Source: Costus lasius (lineage: Eukaryota; Streptophyta; Magnoliopsida; Zingiberales; Costaceae). From it: 64,000 nucleotides of DNA. Positions 22,517 through 33,820 of the stretch are shown here, piece by piece. A program made the translations under genes and the position numbers. The notes beneath the pieces were generated by a model. That model searched no databases and was not told the origin of the DNA. It saw nothing but the letters and a program-made list of their open reading frames with translations. How positions within the stretch are numbered: position 1 is the first letter of the stretch; the number at the start of each line of letters is the position of its first letter. The stretch is from positions 10,709,957-10,773,956 of the forward strand of contig CM050450.1 in NCBI GenBank assembly GCA_027563935.2. Direction: 5' to 3'.

Positions 22517-23540
22517 GGTAATGCAACAGACCGTGGAGGGTCTGATCCATCTGCCAGGGGAGATGGCTCGCATGAAGGAAGACATGCACGTAGAAGTTAG
22601 GGTACTGCGTTTAGCCCTAACGCAAGTATCGCAATCAGCAGCGGCACCGGTGGAGCAGGAGGCTCCCAAACCGAGGATGCGCGTGCCTGACCCAGCGACG
22701 TTCGGGGGGGCTCGATCATCCAGAGAGGTCGAAAACTTTATCTGGGATATAGAGCAATTGTTTTCAGCTAACCATATTTCTACAGGAGATCGGGTGCAAG
22801 TATGCATCGCCTATCTCACAGGCGATGCGAAACTTTGGTGGCGAACCAAAGTCGGCTCTACATCAGGAACTACTAGCTGGACTTGGGAAACTTTTCGTGA
22901 GGAACTGCGGTGGCAGTTTCTTCCCGGAAACTCGGCAGATCAGGCGCGTGACAAACTGGATCGGCTGAGGCATACAGGCTCGATCCAAGAGTACATTAGG
23001 GCTTTCTCCACTTTGATGCTGGAGCTTCCAGGCATGGCAGAGGACGATAGGAGGTATTTCTTCCTCCGGGGCCTTCAGCCATGGGCAGAAACGGAGGTCC
23101 AACGTCGCGAACCGGTTGACTGGAGGGCGGCTGCGGCGGTGGCTGAATCTCTGGTGGATAATAGAAGTTTCAAACCAGCACCACCAAAGAAATCCAGGAC
23201 ACCACCAAAGCGCGGCTCCCCACGGACACCGCCAGGAGCTAGAGTTCCGGAGAGGGGTAGGCCCTTTCACCGGTAGAACAAGGGTTCATCGGGACGACGG
23301 GAGCAAAAGCCACAAGGATTGCCCCAGCAAGCAAAAGCTCATGGTAATAGCAGCGCAGGATCCAGCTGAGGAGGCTGAAGAAACCGAACAACCGCGGATT
23401 GGATCACTGCAGGTAGTTCCACACACTGCCACGGGAGCGCAGCAGTGTCGAATCGGGACTTTGAGGATCGGAGCAATAGTTGCCCAAGATCTGCCCATGA
23501 CAGACATCGAGGACGATGTCCAAATTGGGCGGGGGAGAAT

Positions 23541-24708
23541 TGTCAGGCCCCGGTCTAATTGGTTCAGCCCAAAGCCCAATGGGCCGGGCGGAGGCCCAAA
23601 TCCAAACCCACACAACAACAAAGCTCAAAATTCGAGTGGCAAAAGTCGGTCAACGTGCGATTTTGACCGAGCTTCGCGACAACAGGCTGCAGCGTCTTCA
23701 TCTCGCACGACGGAAGACGCGGGCGCCTCGGACGCGGATGACGGCCGCAAGAGGAGCGGACGGAACGAGTCTTCAGCGGAAGACTCGGGATAGTTTCACA
23801 AGTGGAAGAGGCGGCGGCGTCTCTCTAAAAGCCACAACAGGGGGAAAGATCGAGGGGGCAACCACCGAGCTTGAGGCGACTCCACCTGCCAGTGCATCAC
23901 CACCACCGAGAGCTTTGGGGAGAGTTTGAGTGGCGAACGGCTTCGAGGGCGAGGTCGACAGAGAGCTTTGTAGTTGTCGACAGGCGTCGACGACGAGGGA
24001 GGGTTCGAGGGCTTCGTCGGTGGCCTGGGGGTCGTCGGCGATAGTTGAGAAGGTTTTGTAAGTTTTCTTTGGGTGAATAAAAGCTAACGGTCTTTCCCTA
24101 TCTCCTTTCCCTGCCCTCTGAGCTCTACACATCTCCGGTAACAATTCACGGCAGCAGGGCTGCCGGACGACGATGAGGCACTGAGGGAAGCAGGCGGCTT
24201 TCCCCTCCCGGAGACACACGCCTACAAACGCAGGCGGCGAGACGAAATTGTGAGGAAGAAGACGAACGCGTAAGGCGTTCATTACGAGGCAGATGAGTCA
24301 AAATTGAGCCGGTCAACGCTCAATTTTGGATTCCGATTTCGCGAGAAGATTTTCAGTCGGCTGACGCAAGCCGACGTCAGCAGAGGCAGCGAAATTCAAA
24401 TTCGACGGACGAATTCGGCGGTTGACGTCACGCTAACGTCAGCAGGGGATTTAATTCGGCAATGGTGCAGGCGGTGTTGACTAAGGTGATTTTGACTTTC
24501 GGAAATCTAATTTAGGGATTGACTTTCGAGATTAGGGTTAGGGTTTTTTTGAGAGAATTGTAATTTGGGGATAAAATTTAATCGGGGAGTTAGGGTTTGG
24601 GATTTGGGGCCGGAAACCCTAGAGAGAGTTGCGTTCCGGTGTTCCGCCGGATAGTCCTGAGACAGCGGTTAAGGGCTGTTTTCAGGCCGATTCGACCGGG
24701 GCGTGACA
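23541..24708 (+). repeat. 3' LTR of gag-only gypsy element (1168 bp)
   Basis: TGTCAGGCCCCGG...GGGGCGTGACA, preceded by a polypurine tract and followed by the CCTAG target duplication. Confidence 0.95.
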
Positions 24709-25483
24709 CCTAGGGTCCAACAATTAAAAGCCTATTAGAGCTAAGTGAATATGCTGGTCTAGAGGCGTTTCGTAGCCAAGGGGTTTTTTGCAACAATAGA
24801 GAAAATTGAGTTGGAGGCAGCTGGAATTTCTGCTCTGCGTGGCTGTGAATGATTTTACGATCGGAATGTCATCCGTGGTCCGATCGAGCTGATTTTTGGA
24901 CAGCAGCCGGAGCACCGGTTTGTCTTCGTTCTGAACGGTGGTGATCTAATTTAGAGGTACGAAAGTGTCTCTTCTAAGCCCGAACATTTGCTGCAGTTTT
25001 TTGGTTTTCTGTTTTTACTGGGCTGCAATAGTTTCTGTGATCAAACGCACGATCGGCTGGTCATCTGTGATCCGATCGTGCTGAAATTTGGATAGAAGTT
25101 AGAAGACTCAATAATCCTTGCTTTCAACGGTGGAGATCAGTTTTTATGGTATAAATATTTCTCAGATTTATTCAGAACGTGAGCAATATTTGGGAGACTG
25201 TTTTTGGTGATTTCTTTTGTGATTCTCTTGTCAATTTTATGATTAAAGGAGTTGTATACTCCTTGTAACAAATTTGGACACCTCTTGTATTTGTTTTACA
25301 GCATAGTGGAGATCTTTGGGAGGACTTTGTGTCCCGTGGTTTTTTCCCCCGTCAATTTTGGGGGTTTCCACGTAAATCGCTTGTGTTCTTATTGTGTGAT
25401 TGAGATTGAGCATCATCTAGCATCTTTGTTATTGTGATTTATTTATTTTCGGCTGCGATACTCTCCATACGATCCCCATCAAG

Positions 25484-25495
25484 TGGTATCAGAGC
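25484..25495 (+). other. PBS of copia element, tRNA-iMet
   Basis: TGGTATCAGAGC two bases after the 5' LTR end at 25481; a perfect match to the usual plant primer site. Confidence 0.92.
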
Positions 25496-25644
25496 GAGGT
25501 TACTCGTGCAAAGTCTGTTGTATTCTAGATATAGACGTTAGCTTACGCTGTTTGGAGGGTACGTACATCGGTGCTTAGCGCCGGGGCGTAGTCTCTCAGC
25601 CTCTGTGCTAATCGCTCAGTTTTGAACCAGATTAAGCACTTAAA

Positions 25645-28600
25645 ATGGAGAGTGGTTTTACAAAGATGGTTTGTTTGAACAGTTCAAACTATCACATATG
25701 GAGGAACAAAATGAAAGATCTTTTATTTGTTAAGAGATTGCATTTACCTGTGTTTGCAAATGAGAAGCCTGAATCCAAAAGTGATGAGGATTGGGAATTT
25801 GAACATGAGCAATTGTGCAGTTATATCCGACAGTTTGTGGATGATAATGTCTACAATCATATTTGTAGTGAGACAAATGCACAAGTTCTATGGAATAAGC
25901 TTGAGACATTATTTGCTTCAAAGACAGGTAATAATTAATTGTTTTTGCTCAAGAAATTGATACTGTTGAAATACAAAGAAGGAAATTCTATGACAGATCA
26001 CTTGAATGAGTTTCAGGGTGTGATTGATCAGCTCTCTGGTATGGGTATTAAATTTGATGATGAAGTTCTTGGTCTTTGGTTGCTTAATACTTTGCCTGAT
26101 TCATGGGAGACATTTAGGGTCTTCCTTACTAACTCAGCCCCTCATGGTGTTGTATCCTTGGAACTTGTGAAAGGAGGTGTTCTGAATGAGGAGATAAGAA
26201 GAAAGTCTCAAGGTTCTTCCTCACACTCAGAGATTTTCTTTACTGAAAATAAGGGGAGAAGTAATCGAAGAATTGATAAAAGCAGAGATAAAAGTAGAAG
26301 CAAGTCAAGATCAAAATATAAGAACTTTAAATATCATCATTGTGGAAAGTCAGGACACATCAAGAAATATTGCTACCAATGGAAAAGAGAGAATATAGGT
26401 AACAATGACAAAAGTGAGAAAAAACATGATGACCGTGTTACTACCACATCTACTAGTGATGATTTAATTATTGTTCATGAAGTTGAAGATGCGGTAAATT
26501 TCACTTGTGATGAGACATGTTGGGTGGTAGATACAGCAGCTACTCGCCATGTTACCAGCCATAGAGAGTTCTTTTCTTCTTATACTGTAGGTGACTTTGG
26601 TGCATTGAAGATGGACAATGATGTTGAATCAAAAGTTCTTGGCGTTGGTAATGTGTGCTTGGAAACTAGTAGTGGAGCACAATTAATATTGAAAGATGTA
26701 AGACATGCACCCGATATTAGACTGAATTTGATTTCAGTTGGGCAACTTGATGATGAGGGGTATCATAATGACTTTGGAGGAGGTAATTGGAAACTCAGCA
26801 GAGGATCACTTATTTTGACTCGTGGGAAGAAGTATTCTGGTTTGTATAGGACACAGTTTTCTATTTCTAAGTCAGTTGTCAATGTTTTGGAGAATGAAGA
26901 GGTCCCTCAGTTATGGCATAAGCGTCTCAGTCACATTAGTGAGAAAGGACTTGATTGTTTGGCCAAGAAGAACTTACTTCCAAATGTAAAAAGTGCAAAG
27001 TTGAAGAAATGTGATCATTGTTTGGCAGGAAAGCAAAATAGAGTTTCATTCAAGAATCATCCTTCTCCCAGAAAGTCAGATAACCTAGAGCTAGTACATT
27101 CAGATGTTTATGGTCCTTTGAAGGTACGATCATTTGGTGGTGCTATTTATTTTGTCACCTTTATTGATGATTATTCTAGAAAGCTTTGGACATATGCTTT
27201 GAAAACAAAGGATCAAGTGTTTGATGCATTTAAGCAATTTCAAAGAGAAACAGGAAAGAAGCTTAAATATATACACTATGATAATGGTGGAGAATATGGT
27301 GGTGCCTTTGATGATTATTGCAGGTTACAAGGCATCAGACACCAAAAGACTACCCCGAAGACTCCTCAGCTTAATGGGTTAGCTAAAAGGATGAATAGAA
27401 CCTTAATGGAGAGAGTTAGAAGTTTGCTTTCAGAAGTAAAGTTGCCAAAGTCCTTTTGGGGTGAAGCCTTAAAGACAGTGACTCATGTGATCAATCTATC
27501 TCCTAGTGTACCATTACAAAGTGATGTTCCTAATATAGTATGGTATGGTAAGGATGTTTCTTACAAACACTTTCGTGTTTTTGGTTGTAAGGCTTTTGTA
27601 CATATCCCAAAAGATGAAAGGTCAAAGGTAGATGGCAAGACCTGTCAGTGCATCTTCATTGGCTATGGTGAAGATGAGTTTGGATACAGGTTTTATGATC
27701 CTGTAGAGAAGAAGCTTGTAAGAAGTAGAGATGTTGTGTTATGTGAAGATCAGACTATTGAGGATATTGGGAAGTTAGAGGAGACTTCCAAGAGTTGTGA
27801 GAGGAGTGTTGATCCTGCTTCATCAACACTGTTGGATAGCATAGCACGAGATAGTCCTCAACATCAAGGGACAAAACAAGACATGGTTGATGATGATGTT
27901 TCTACTAATCAAGTTTTTGATCAAATCTTGTAGGAATCTAGTGATATGCCTCGAAGGTCTTGTAGGGAGAGACGACCTTCTATTAGATACTCTTCTGATG
28001 AGTATGTACTCCTCACTGAAGGGGGAGAACCAGAGTCCTATGAAGAGGCTATTGAATCAGACCAAAAGCAACAATAGATTGAAGCCATGAAAGATGAGAT
28101 GAAATCTCTGTATGACAACAATACCTTTGAATTGGTACAACTACCAAAGGGTAAGAAAGCTTTGAAGAACAGGTGGATTTATAGGTTAAAGCAAGAAGAG
28201 AATGTCTCACATCCACGGTATAAAGCTAGATTGGTTGTTAAAGGCTTCAATCAGAAAAAGGGAATTGATTTTGAAGAGATTTTCTCTCCAGTTGTGAAAA
28301 TGTCATCCATCAGAATTGTGTTAGGCTTGGCTGCTAAGCTTGATCTGGAGATTGAGCAAATGGATGTGAAGACTACATTTCTTCATGGTGATTTGGATGA
28401 AGAAATTTATATGGAGAAGCCAGAAGGTTTCACCGTCAAAGGGAAAGAAGATAATGTGTGTAGATTGAAGAAGAGCTTGTATAGTTTGAAACAAGCTCCC
28501 AGGCAGTGGTATAAGAAATTTGAATCTGTCATGATTGAAAAAGGCTACAAGAAAACTTCTTTAGACCATTGTGTTTTTACACATAGATTCTCTGATGATG

Positions 28601-29592
28601 ATTTTATCATATTATTACTTTATGTTGATGATATGCTTATTGTTGGTCAGAATGCTTTCAGAATTGACAAGTTGAAGCAAGAGTTGAGCAAACATTTTGC
28701 AATGAAGAATTTGGGTCCTGCAAGTCGAATTCTTGGTATGCAAATTGTGAGAGAGATAGAAAGGCAAGAAAGTTATGGTTATCACAGGAGAAGTATATTG
28801 AAAAGATACTTTAAAGGTTCAGCATGCATCAAGCTAAAGTGGTCAGTACTCCACTTGCTATACACTTTAGGCTTAGTCATAAGCAAAGTCCTTCTACTGA
28901 GAAAGAGAAGGAAGATATGCAAAAAGTTCCTTATGCATCTGCTGTTGGTAGTTTGATGTACGCCATGGTATGTACAAGACCTGATATTGCATATGCTGTT
29001 GGGGTTGTTAGCAGTTTATGTCTGAACCTGGAAGAGAGCATTGGAATGCAATAAAATGGATTATGAGATATCTTCAAGGCACAATTGATTTAAAACTCTG
29101 TTTGGTAGTGATGGACCTACTCTAGTTGGTTACACTGACTCTGATATGGCAGGAGATATTGACTCTAGGAAATCCACTTCTGGTTACTTGATTACCTTTG
29201 CAGGTGGTGCTGTGGCATGACAATCAAGACTGCAAAAATGTGTTGCACTGTCAACTACAGAAGCAGAATTTATTGCAGTAACTGAAGCATGTAAAGAATT
29301 GCTTTGGATGAAAAGGTTTGTGGAGGAACTTGGCTTTGTTCAAGAGAGGTATGTCTTATTTTGTGATAGTCAGAGCGCTATTCATCTTGGAAGGAATCAT
29401 ACATTTCATTCTAGATAAAAACATATTGATGTGAGATATCATTGGATATGTGACGTGCTTGATGAAAAGTTGCTAGAACTTGAGAGGATTCATACAGATG
29501 ATAATGGTGCTGATATGTTGACAAAGCCTTCGCAGAAAGGGAAGCTTGAGACTTGCAAATTGATCGCCGGATTGGCGAACCTCTCCACATAG
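25645..29592 (+). pseudogene. Copia Gag-Pol polyprotein, disabled
   Basis: From the ATG at 25645 (MESGFTKMVCLNSSNY) a single frame runs through Gag, zinc knuckle, protease (VVDTAATRH), integrase and RT, broken by stops at 25936 (TAA), 27931 (TAG) and 28075 (TAG). RT keeps LLLYVDDMLIVG (28612-28647). A frameshift follows near 28765, then a further frame change near 29035, and RNase H carries stops at about 29218 and 29418. It ends at 29592. Two functional residues are also lost: the first cysteine of the CCHC knuckle is tyrosine, and the glutamate of the integrase DDE triad (the family's NGVAERMNR) is lysine (NGLAKRMNR). The element cannot act autonomously. The fragments still clearly resemble Tnt1. 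Confidence 0.92.
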
Positions 29593-29608
29593 TAGAGAGG
29601 GGGAGAAT

Positions 29609-30409
29609 TGTTGGGCTAATGGGTCTCTCCTATGTGGAGAGGGTCCAACAATTAAAAGCCCATTAGGGCTAAGTGAATATGCTGGTCTAGAGGCGTTTCG
29701 TAGCCAAGGGGTTTTTTGCAACAAGAGAGAAAATTGAGTTGGAGGCTGCTGGAATTTCTATTCTGCGTGGCTGTGATTGATTTTACGATCGGAATGTCAT
29801 CCGTAGTCCGATTGAGCTGATTTTTGGACAGCAGCTGGAGCACCTGTTTGTCTTCGTTCTGAACGGTGGTGATCTGATTTGGAGATACGAAAGGTTCTCT
29901 GCTAAGCCCGAACATTTGCTGCAGTTTTTTGGTTTTCTATTTTTACTGGGCTGCAATAGTTTCTGTGATCAAACACACGATTGGCTGGTCCTCTGTGATC
30001 CGATCGTGCTGAAATTTGGACAGAAGTTAGAAGACTCAATAATCTTTGCTTTCAACGGTGGAGATCAGTTTTTATGGTATAAATATTTCTCAGATTTATT
30101 CAGAACGTGAGCAATATTTGGGAGACTGTTTTTGGTGATCTCTTTTGTAATTCTCTTGTCAATTTTATGATTAAAGGAGTTGTATACTCCTTGTAACAAA
30201 TTTGGACGCCTCTTGTATTTATTTTACAACATTGTGGAGGTCTTTGGGAGGACTTTGTGTCCCGTGATTTTTTCCCCTGTCAATTTTGGGGGTTTCTACG
30301 TAAATTGCATGTGTTCTTATTGTGTGGTTGAGATTGAGCATCATCTAGCATCTTTGTTATTGTGATTTATTTATTTTCGGCTGCGATACTCTCCATACGA
30401 TCCCCATCA
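29609..30409 (+). repeat. 3' LTR of copia element (801 bp)
   Basis: TGTTGGGC...CCCCATCA, preceded by AGAGAGGGGGAGAAT (polypurine tract) and followed by the TAATC target duplication. Confidence 0.93.
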
Positions 30410-30414
30410 TAATC

Positions 30415-33236
30415 TTGGTGCATATTAGTAGGATGCTACCATGCACCTCTCCATATATTTTGACCAAAGGGTTTTTAGGGAGTGTGTCTCCCTAAAAATT
30501 TTTACTCCCAATATAATATAATATTTGATAACTTATAAATTAAAAGACATTTTGTTACTTAATCCAAACAAAAAAAAATTTGTTCGGCTTATGGCCCAAA
30601 GGGTCCAACCCATTTATTAAGAAAAATTAAAAAAAAATCATATCATGTTGTGTGGGTAATCTTGCCTTGTTTTTTTTGGAGGGAATCCACATGAGAAAAA
30701 AATAAAAACACATTGAATTTAGTAGAAAAGAAGTATATATTCAATATGTTTTCTCCTCTTTTTTCTGTAGATTTTTTCCAAAAAAAACGGGGAGTTAAGC
30801 AAACTAAATCTTAGTTGCTCATACTTATGAAATTATGAATCTTTAAGGCAAAGGTCATATCGGTGTTGCTTTACAATTTGTATGTTTAGCGAATTCGATG
30901 GCCTAGTATGATTTTGCCTAGGATTTTCTTTTTCTCTTGGCCGAGGAAGAAGAAGAAAATAAAAAGAAAGGAGAAAAACAAAAGGAGAGGATAAAATAGT
31001 GGATTGCCTAGACAAGAGAGATTCTCTCAGTTGCATAGCCATGAGACTGATTATCGTCACACCCCTCAGGAGTAAGAGTTACTCTTGTGCACCTGATCTT
31101 TGAACAATTATTTTTATGAATTATTGCACTAAAATCATAACTCTTGTAGCCTAAATTTTTCTTAGGCGGGAGCCGCCCTCAGATTTTCTTGATGATTTAA
31201 ACTATTAAAATTTATTTTGTCATCTTGTTTGGGTTATACTAATTCAATTATAGAGTACTTAACACACGTCTGATTATTTGAAATTAAACTATTGTATGTC
31301 TTAGGAGTTATAACATACACTCAGAGGTGATTTATAACCCTAAAACTCTTTAATTATGTCTATATAGTTAGACTACAAGAGTAACTAATAAGAGTAATTT
31401 AATAATTTATTTCTATATGTGTTAAGTTTAATTCTTATGATTATATTGTTTTAGATATAGTAATAGCATTGAGAAGTGAACTATAACATTAGAAATCATT
31501 TAATTGAATATGTGGTTAAAAGTTGTGAGAGTATATTAAAATCACTTAAGATAAGAACTTATGAATTAAGCTACAATAGTGATTCTTAATTTATTAGGAA
31601 CTAAAATAATGTTACCATAATACTTAAGACTAAAACAGTAAATTACGAGAGTGAAGATTGACTTAGCATTGAGTTAGGCATTGAGAGGAAATAATTTGAA
31701 TTTTAAAATAATTTCTCTTTAGTTATACTCAAGTAATTGACTAAAATTTATGGTAGTCTTTTTTTTTCTAGAGTAAGTGAAATCTTGTGCTAGATTTTAT
31801 CTATCAAATTTCCTTAATAATTTACTTATTTTTATATCTCTAGAAACACAATTTGATTTACTTAGTATAATTATAATTTATTGATACTTAACATATAAGT
31901 TCTTATGGGATTAATATTTTTTTATTATATTAACGTATCTATACACTTGCGCACATATTATAAGCCAATTCATTTATGATTCGACCTGATACAATTAATT
32001 CGGGGTCATAAATGACTTGAACCCAAACACGATTAGATCTGACTCTAATCTGTTTAATTTCATGTAAAGTCGGATTGGATTGGCTGATCGCGTAGTTTTT
32101 GCCGAGTTTAGAGTTTAGTTCTAAATTAATTTGTAGATCAAAACTAGAACATGCCAAAGCAAAGATTGCATATCAAGATATCCAAATTGAACACAAACTG
32201 ACGTCGATCTCTACAGCCGAGAAATTGAACGGCATGCCACAAATCAATCAATCAATTTACACGGCGAGCTCAGGCGGCGCCGGAGAGATGGAAGCACGGC
32301 AGACGGGGCACTCGGAGTGAGCTGCCAGCCACGCGTCGATGCACTCTACGTGGAAGCAGTGGAAGCAGTTGGGCAGGAACCGCCCCCTCTCGCCGTCCCT
32401 CAGGTCCATCAGGCACACGCTGCAGTTGAGCTTCTTCTTCTGCGCCGCCGGCGAGTACGTGAATTCCGGCAGCATCTCGAGCACCGCGGCTCCCGCGCCG
32501 CCGTCAGCAGCCAGTGGCGCTGACGGCGGCACCCCGACATCCCTGGCTGGAGCAGCAGAACTGGCGGGCGCTCTGACGGCTGCCACTCTCCGGCTACGGG
32601 TATGCGACGGCGGATCCTTGCAAAGGTTTTTGAGGACGGAAAACAAGATCAGAAGCACCATAAATGCACCGACCAAGGAGAAGAAGACGACGACAAAAGT
32701 CGGCGGTCCGTCGGCTGCCATGTTCCCGGAGCAAAATTCGATGATCTCCCAATAAGACGCTTGAATCTGAATACATAACCAAGCGATAAGCTGGCGGAGG
32801 AGGAGAAGTAATAGGAGAAGAAGATGAACAACGACGAGGGCGACGACTTTGGTACGCCATTTGACTTTTTGTGAATTTGCCACGCGATTATAATTCAAAC
32901 AAGTTAACGCGTGAGAGTCAACCGCATTCATCTATTTATCTTAACGCGACCCTCTTAAAGTCAAACCACGCATCTCTGAACCAAGGGAGGTGAAAGATCG
33001 AGGATGCTGCTTCGTTTCAATTTAGTGTTAATTCATTAAGACAGACTGCGAAGGAACCATTGATCTTCTGATGTAGTACTCAGTTGTTCATCTCAATAAT
33101 TCTCCATGATGCACAGATTTCAGTGTGGCAGAATCTAATATCCTGTATGAAACTGGGAGATTTGTTTATAAAACACGAACAATTAATTGTATTTAATCAT
33201 GTTACTGCACTATTGCCGATTCCATGTTGCGTGTGT
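30415..33236. repeat. Duplicated unit 2 containing ATL copy 2 and flanks
   Basis: This is the partner of unit 1. It starts with the GGTGCATATTAGTAGGATGCTA boundary sequence, which recurs just after the unit at 33241. 30480-32256 is AT-rich 3' flank without genes. It lacks the MITE seen at 18558-19210 and the copia insertion, so it preserves both empty sites in diverged form. Confidence 0.75.
32257..32721 (-). CDS. ATL-type RING-H2 E3 ubiquitin ligase, copy 2
   Basis: The 154-residue product from the ATG at 32721 (MAADGPPTF) has an N-terminal membrane segment (about 8-30), TRSRR basic patch, Ala/Pro linker, LEMLPEF, and a complete RING-H2: CSVC, then CFHCFHVEC (C-x-H-x2-H-x2-C), ten residues, and CPVC. 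All eight zinc ligands are present, as needed for E2 binding and ubiquitin transfer by a membrane-tethered ligase. A longer in-frame start at 32931 exists, but its extra sequence resembles the upstream non-coding part of copy 1, so MAADG is preferred in both. It ends APPELAV like copy 1. The gene lies on the same strand as copy 1 and as the more distant ATL gene at 43805-44308. Confidence 0.9.
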   Translation of the reverse strand: MAADGPPTFVVVFFSLVGAFMVLLILFSVLKNLCKDPPSHTRSRRVAAVRAPASSAAPARDVGVPPSAPLAADGGAGAAVLEMLPEFTYSPAAQKKKLNCSVCLMDLRDGERGRFLPNCFHCFHVECIDAWLAAHSECPVCRASISPAPPELAV

Positions 33237-33304
33237 TTTTGGTGCATGTTAGTAGGATGCTATCATGCACCCCTCCATATGTTTTGACAGGGAGAGCCTC
33301 CGAT

Positions 33305-33820
33305 TAAGTGTGAGCATAATTCGATTTTTATCGAATTTATCGATCAGTAAATCGGTAAATCGGTTCGGTAAATTTGGTATCGATTTTCGGTTTAGTAAAA
33401 TTTTTTAGGTAATTCGGTATTCGATTTTCAGTTCGGTAATTTACCGATTTACCGATATACATATATATTAATAAGAATTAAGGAAAAATTGGATATTTGA
33501 AGCATGAAAAAAATACCAAACAATTGAATAAACTTAAAAATCAAGTGACCATAATAAGCATTTTTTTCTTTCATTTAAAACCTCCTCTATAAAAATTAAT
33601 TAAATTAATTAGATAATATATTAATATTTTTATAATTGATAAATCGGTTTATTCAGTAATTTACCGATTTACCGATTGGTAATTCGGTAATTTGCCGATC
33701 GGTAAATATCAAATTCGGTATCAGTTTCGATAACGAGTTTTTCGGTTTTGGTAAATCGGTAAATCCTTATTCGGTTTTCGGTTTTTCGGTTTTTCGGTTT
33801 TTACCGAATGCTCAGCCCTA
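33305..33820. mobile_element. hAT-type MITE related to that at 17088-17672
   Basis: The left end (TAAGTGTGAGCATAATTCG) and right end (CCGAATGCTCAGCCCTA) are inverted and match the terminal motif of the 17-kb MITE. The interior shares its CGGTAAAT-rich composition. Flanks CCTCCGAT and CTCCCGAT agree at 6 of 8 positions, a decayed target duplication. No coding capacity. Confidence 0.75.

Larger units (their letters stand above)
22142..23276 (+). pseudogene. Retrotransposon Gag of the nested element, frameshifted
   Basis: The N-terminal part is read from 22142 (ATG overlapping the LTR end). The main frame, 22338-23276, is +1 relative to it, so a frameshift lies near 22330-22345, and the main frame has a stop just upstream at 22329. 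The main frame contains a glutamine-rich coiled coil made of EQQRLQI heptads, then a retrotransposon Gag domain with PATFGGARSSREVENF, an AKLWWRTK motif, WQFLPGNSADQARDKL and YIRAFSTLMLELPGM. After the TAG at 23274-23276, sequence continuing in the frame of 23116 keeps only the tail of a zinc knuckle (SHKDCP) and a short acidic segment up to the polypurine tract. As it stands it cannot make a complete Gag. The aspartic protease and everything downstream are absent. Confidence 0.85.
20980..24708 (+). mobile_element. Gag-only Ty3/gypsy element (TR-GAG-like), nested in the copia 5' LTR
   Basis: Two LTRs of exactly 1168 bp (20980-22147 and 23541-24708), each TGTCAGG...TGACA, flank an interior of only 1393 bp. 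The insertion is bracketed by perfect 5-bp duplications CCTAG (20975-20979 and 24709-24713). The interior holds a Gag-like coding region, no protease, RT or integrase, and a polypurine tract (GGGCGGGGGAGAAT) just before the 3' LTR. This matches the described class of terminal-repeat retrotransposons with a GAG domain, which depend on an autonomous partner. The Gag resembles that of the chromovirus at 36085-43459. Confidence 0.93.
20956..25481 (+). repeat. 5' LTR of copia element, split by the nested gypsy insertion
   Basis: The first 24 bases (20956-20979) and the remainder (24714-25481) together match the 3' LTR at 29609-30409. The intact length would be 792 bp versus 801 bp for the 3' copy; part of the difference is a short GTGGAGAG-containing segment near the start of the 3' LTR. 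Confidence 0.9.
20956..30409 (+). mobile_element. Ty1/copia retrotransposon, Tnt1-like (Tork lineage), with nested insertion
   Basis: The 5' LTR starts TGTTGGGC at 20956, is interrupted by the element at 20980-24708, and ends CCCCATCA at 25481. The 3' LTR is 29609-30409 with the same termini. Perfect 5-bp target duplications TAATC flank it (20951-20955 and 30410-30414). A PBS at 25484 and a polypurine tract ending at 29608 frame a decayed gag-pol. Protein order protease-integrase-RT-RNase H and the overall similarity to tobacco Tnt1 support the assignment. The element entered duplicated unit 1, upstream of ATL copy 1. Confidence 0.93.
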
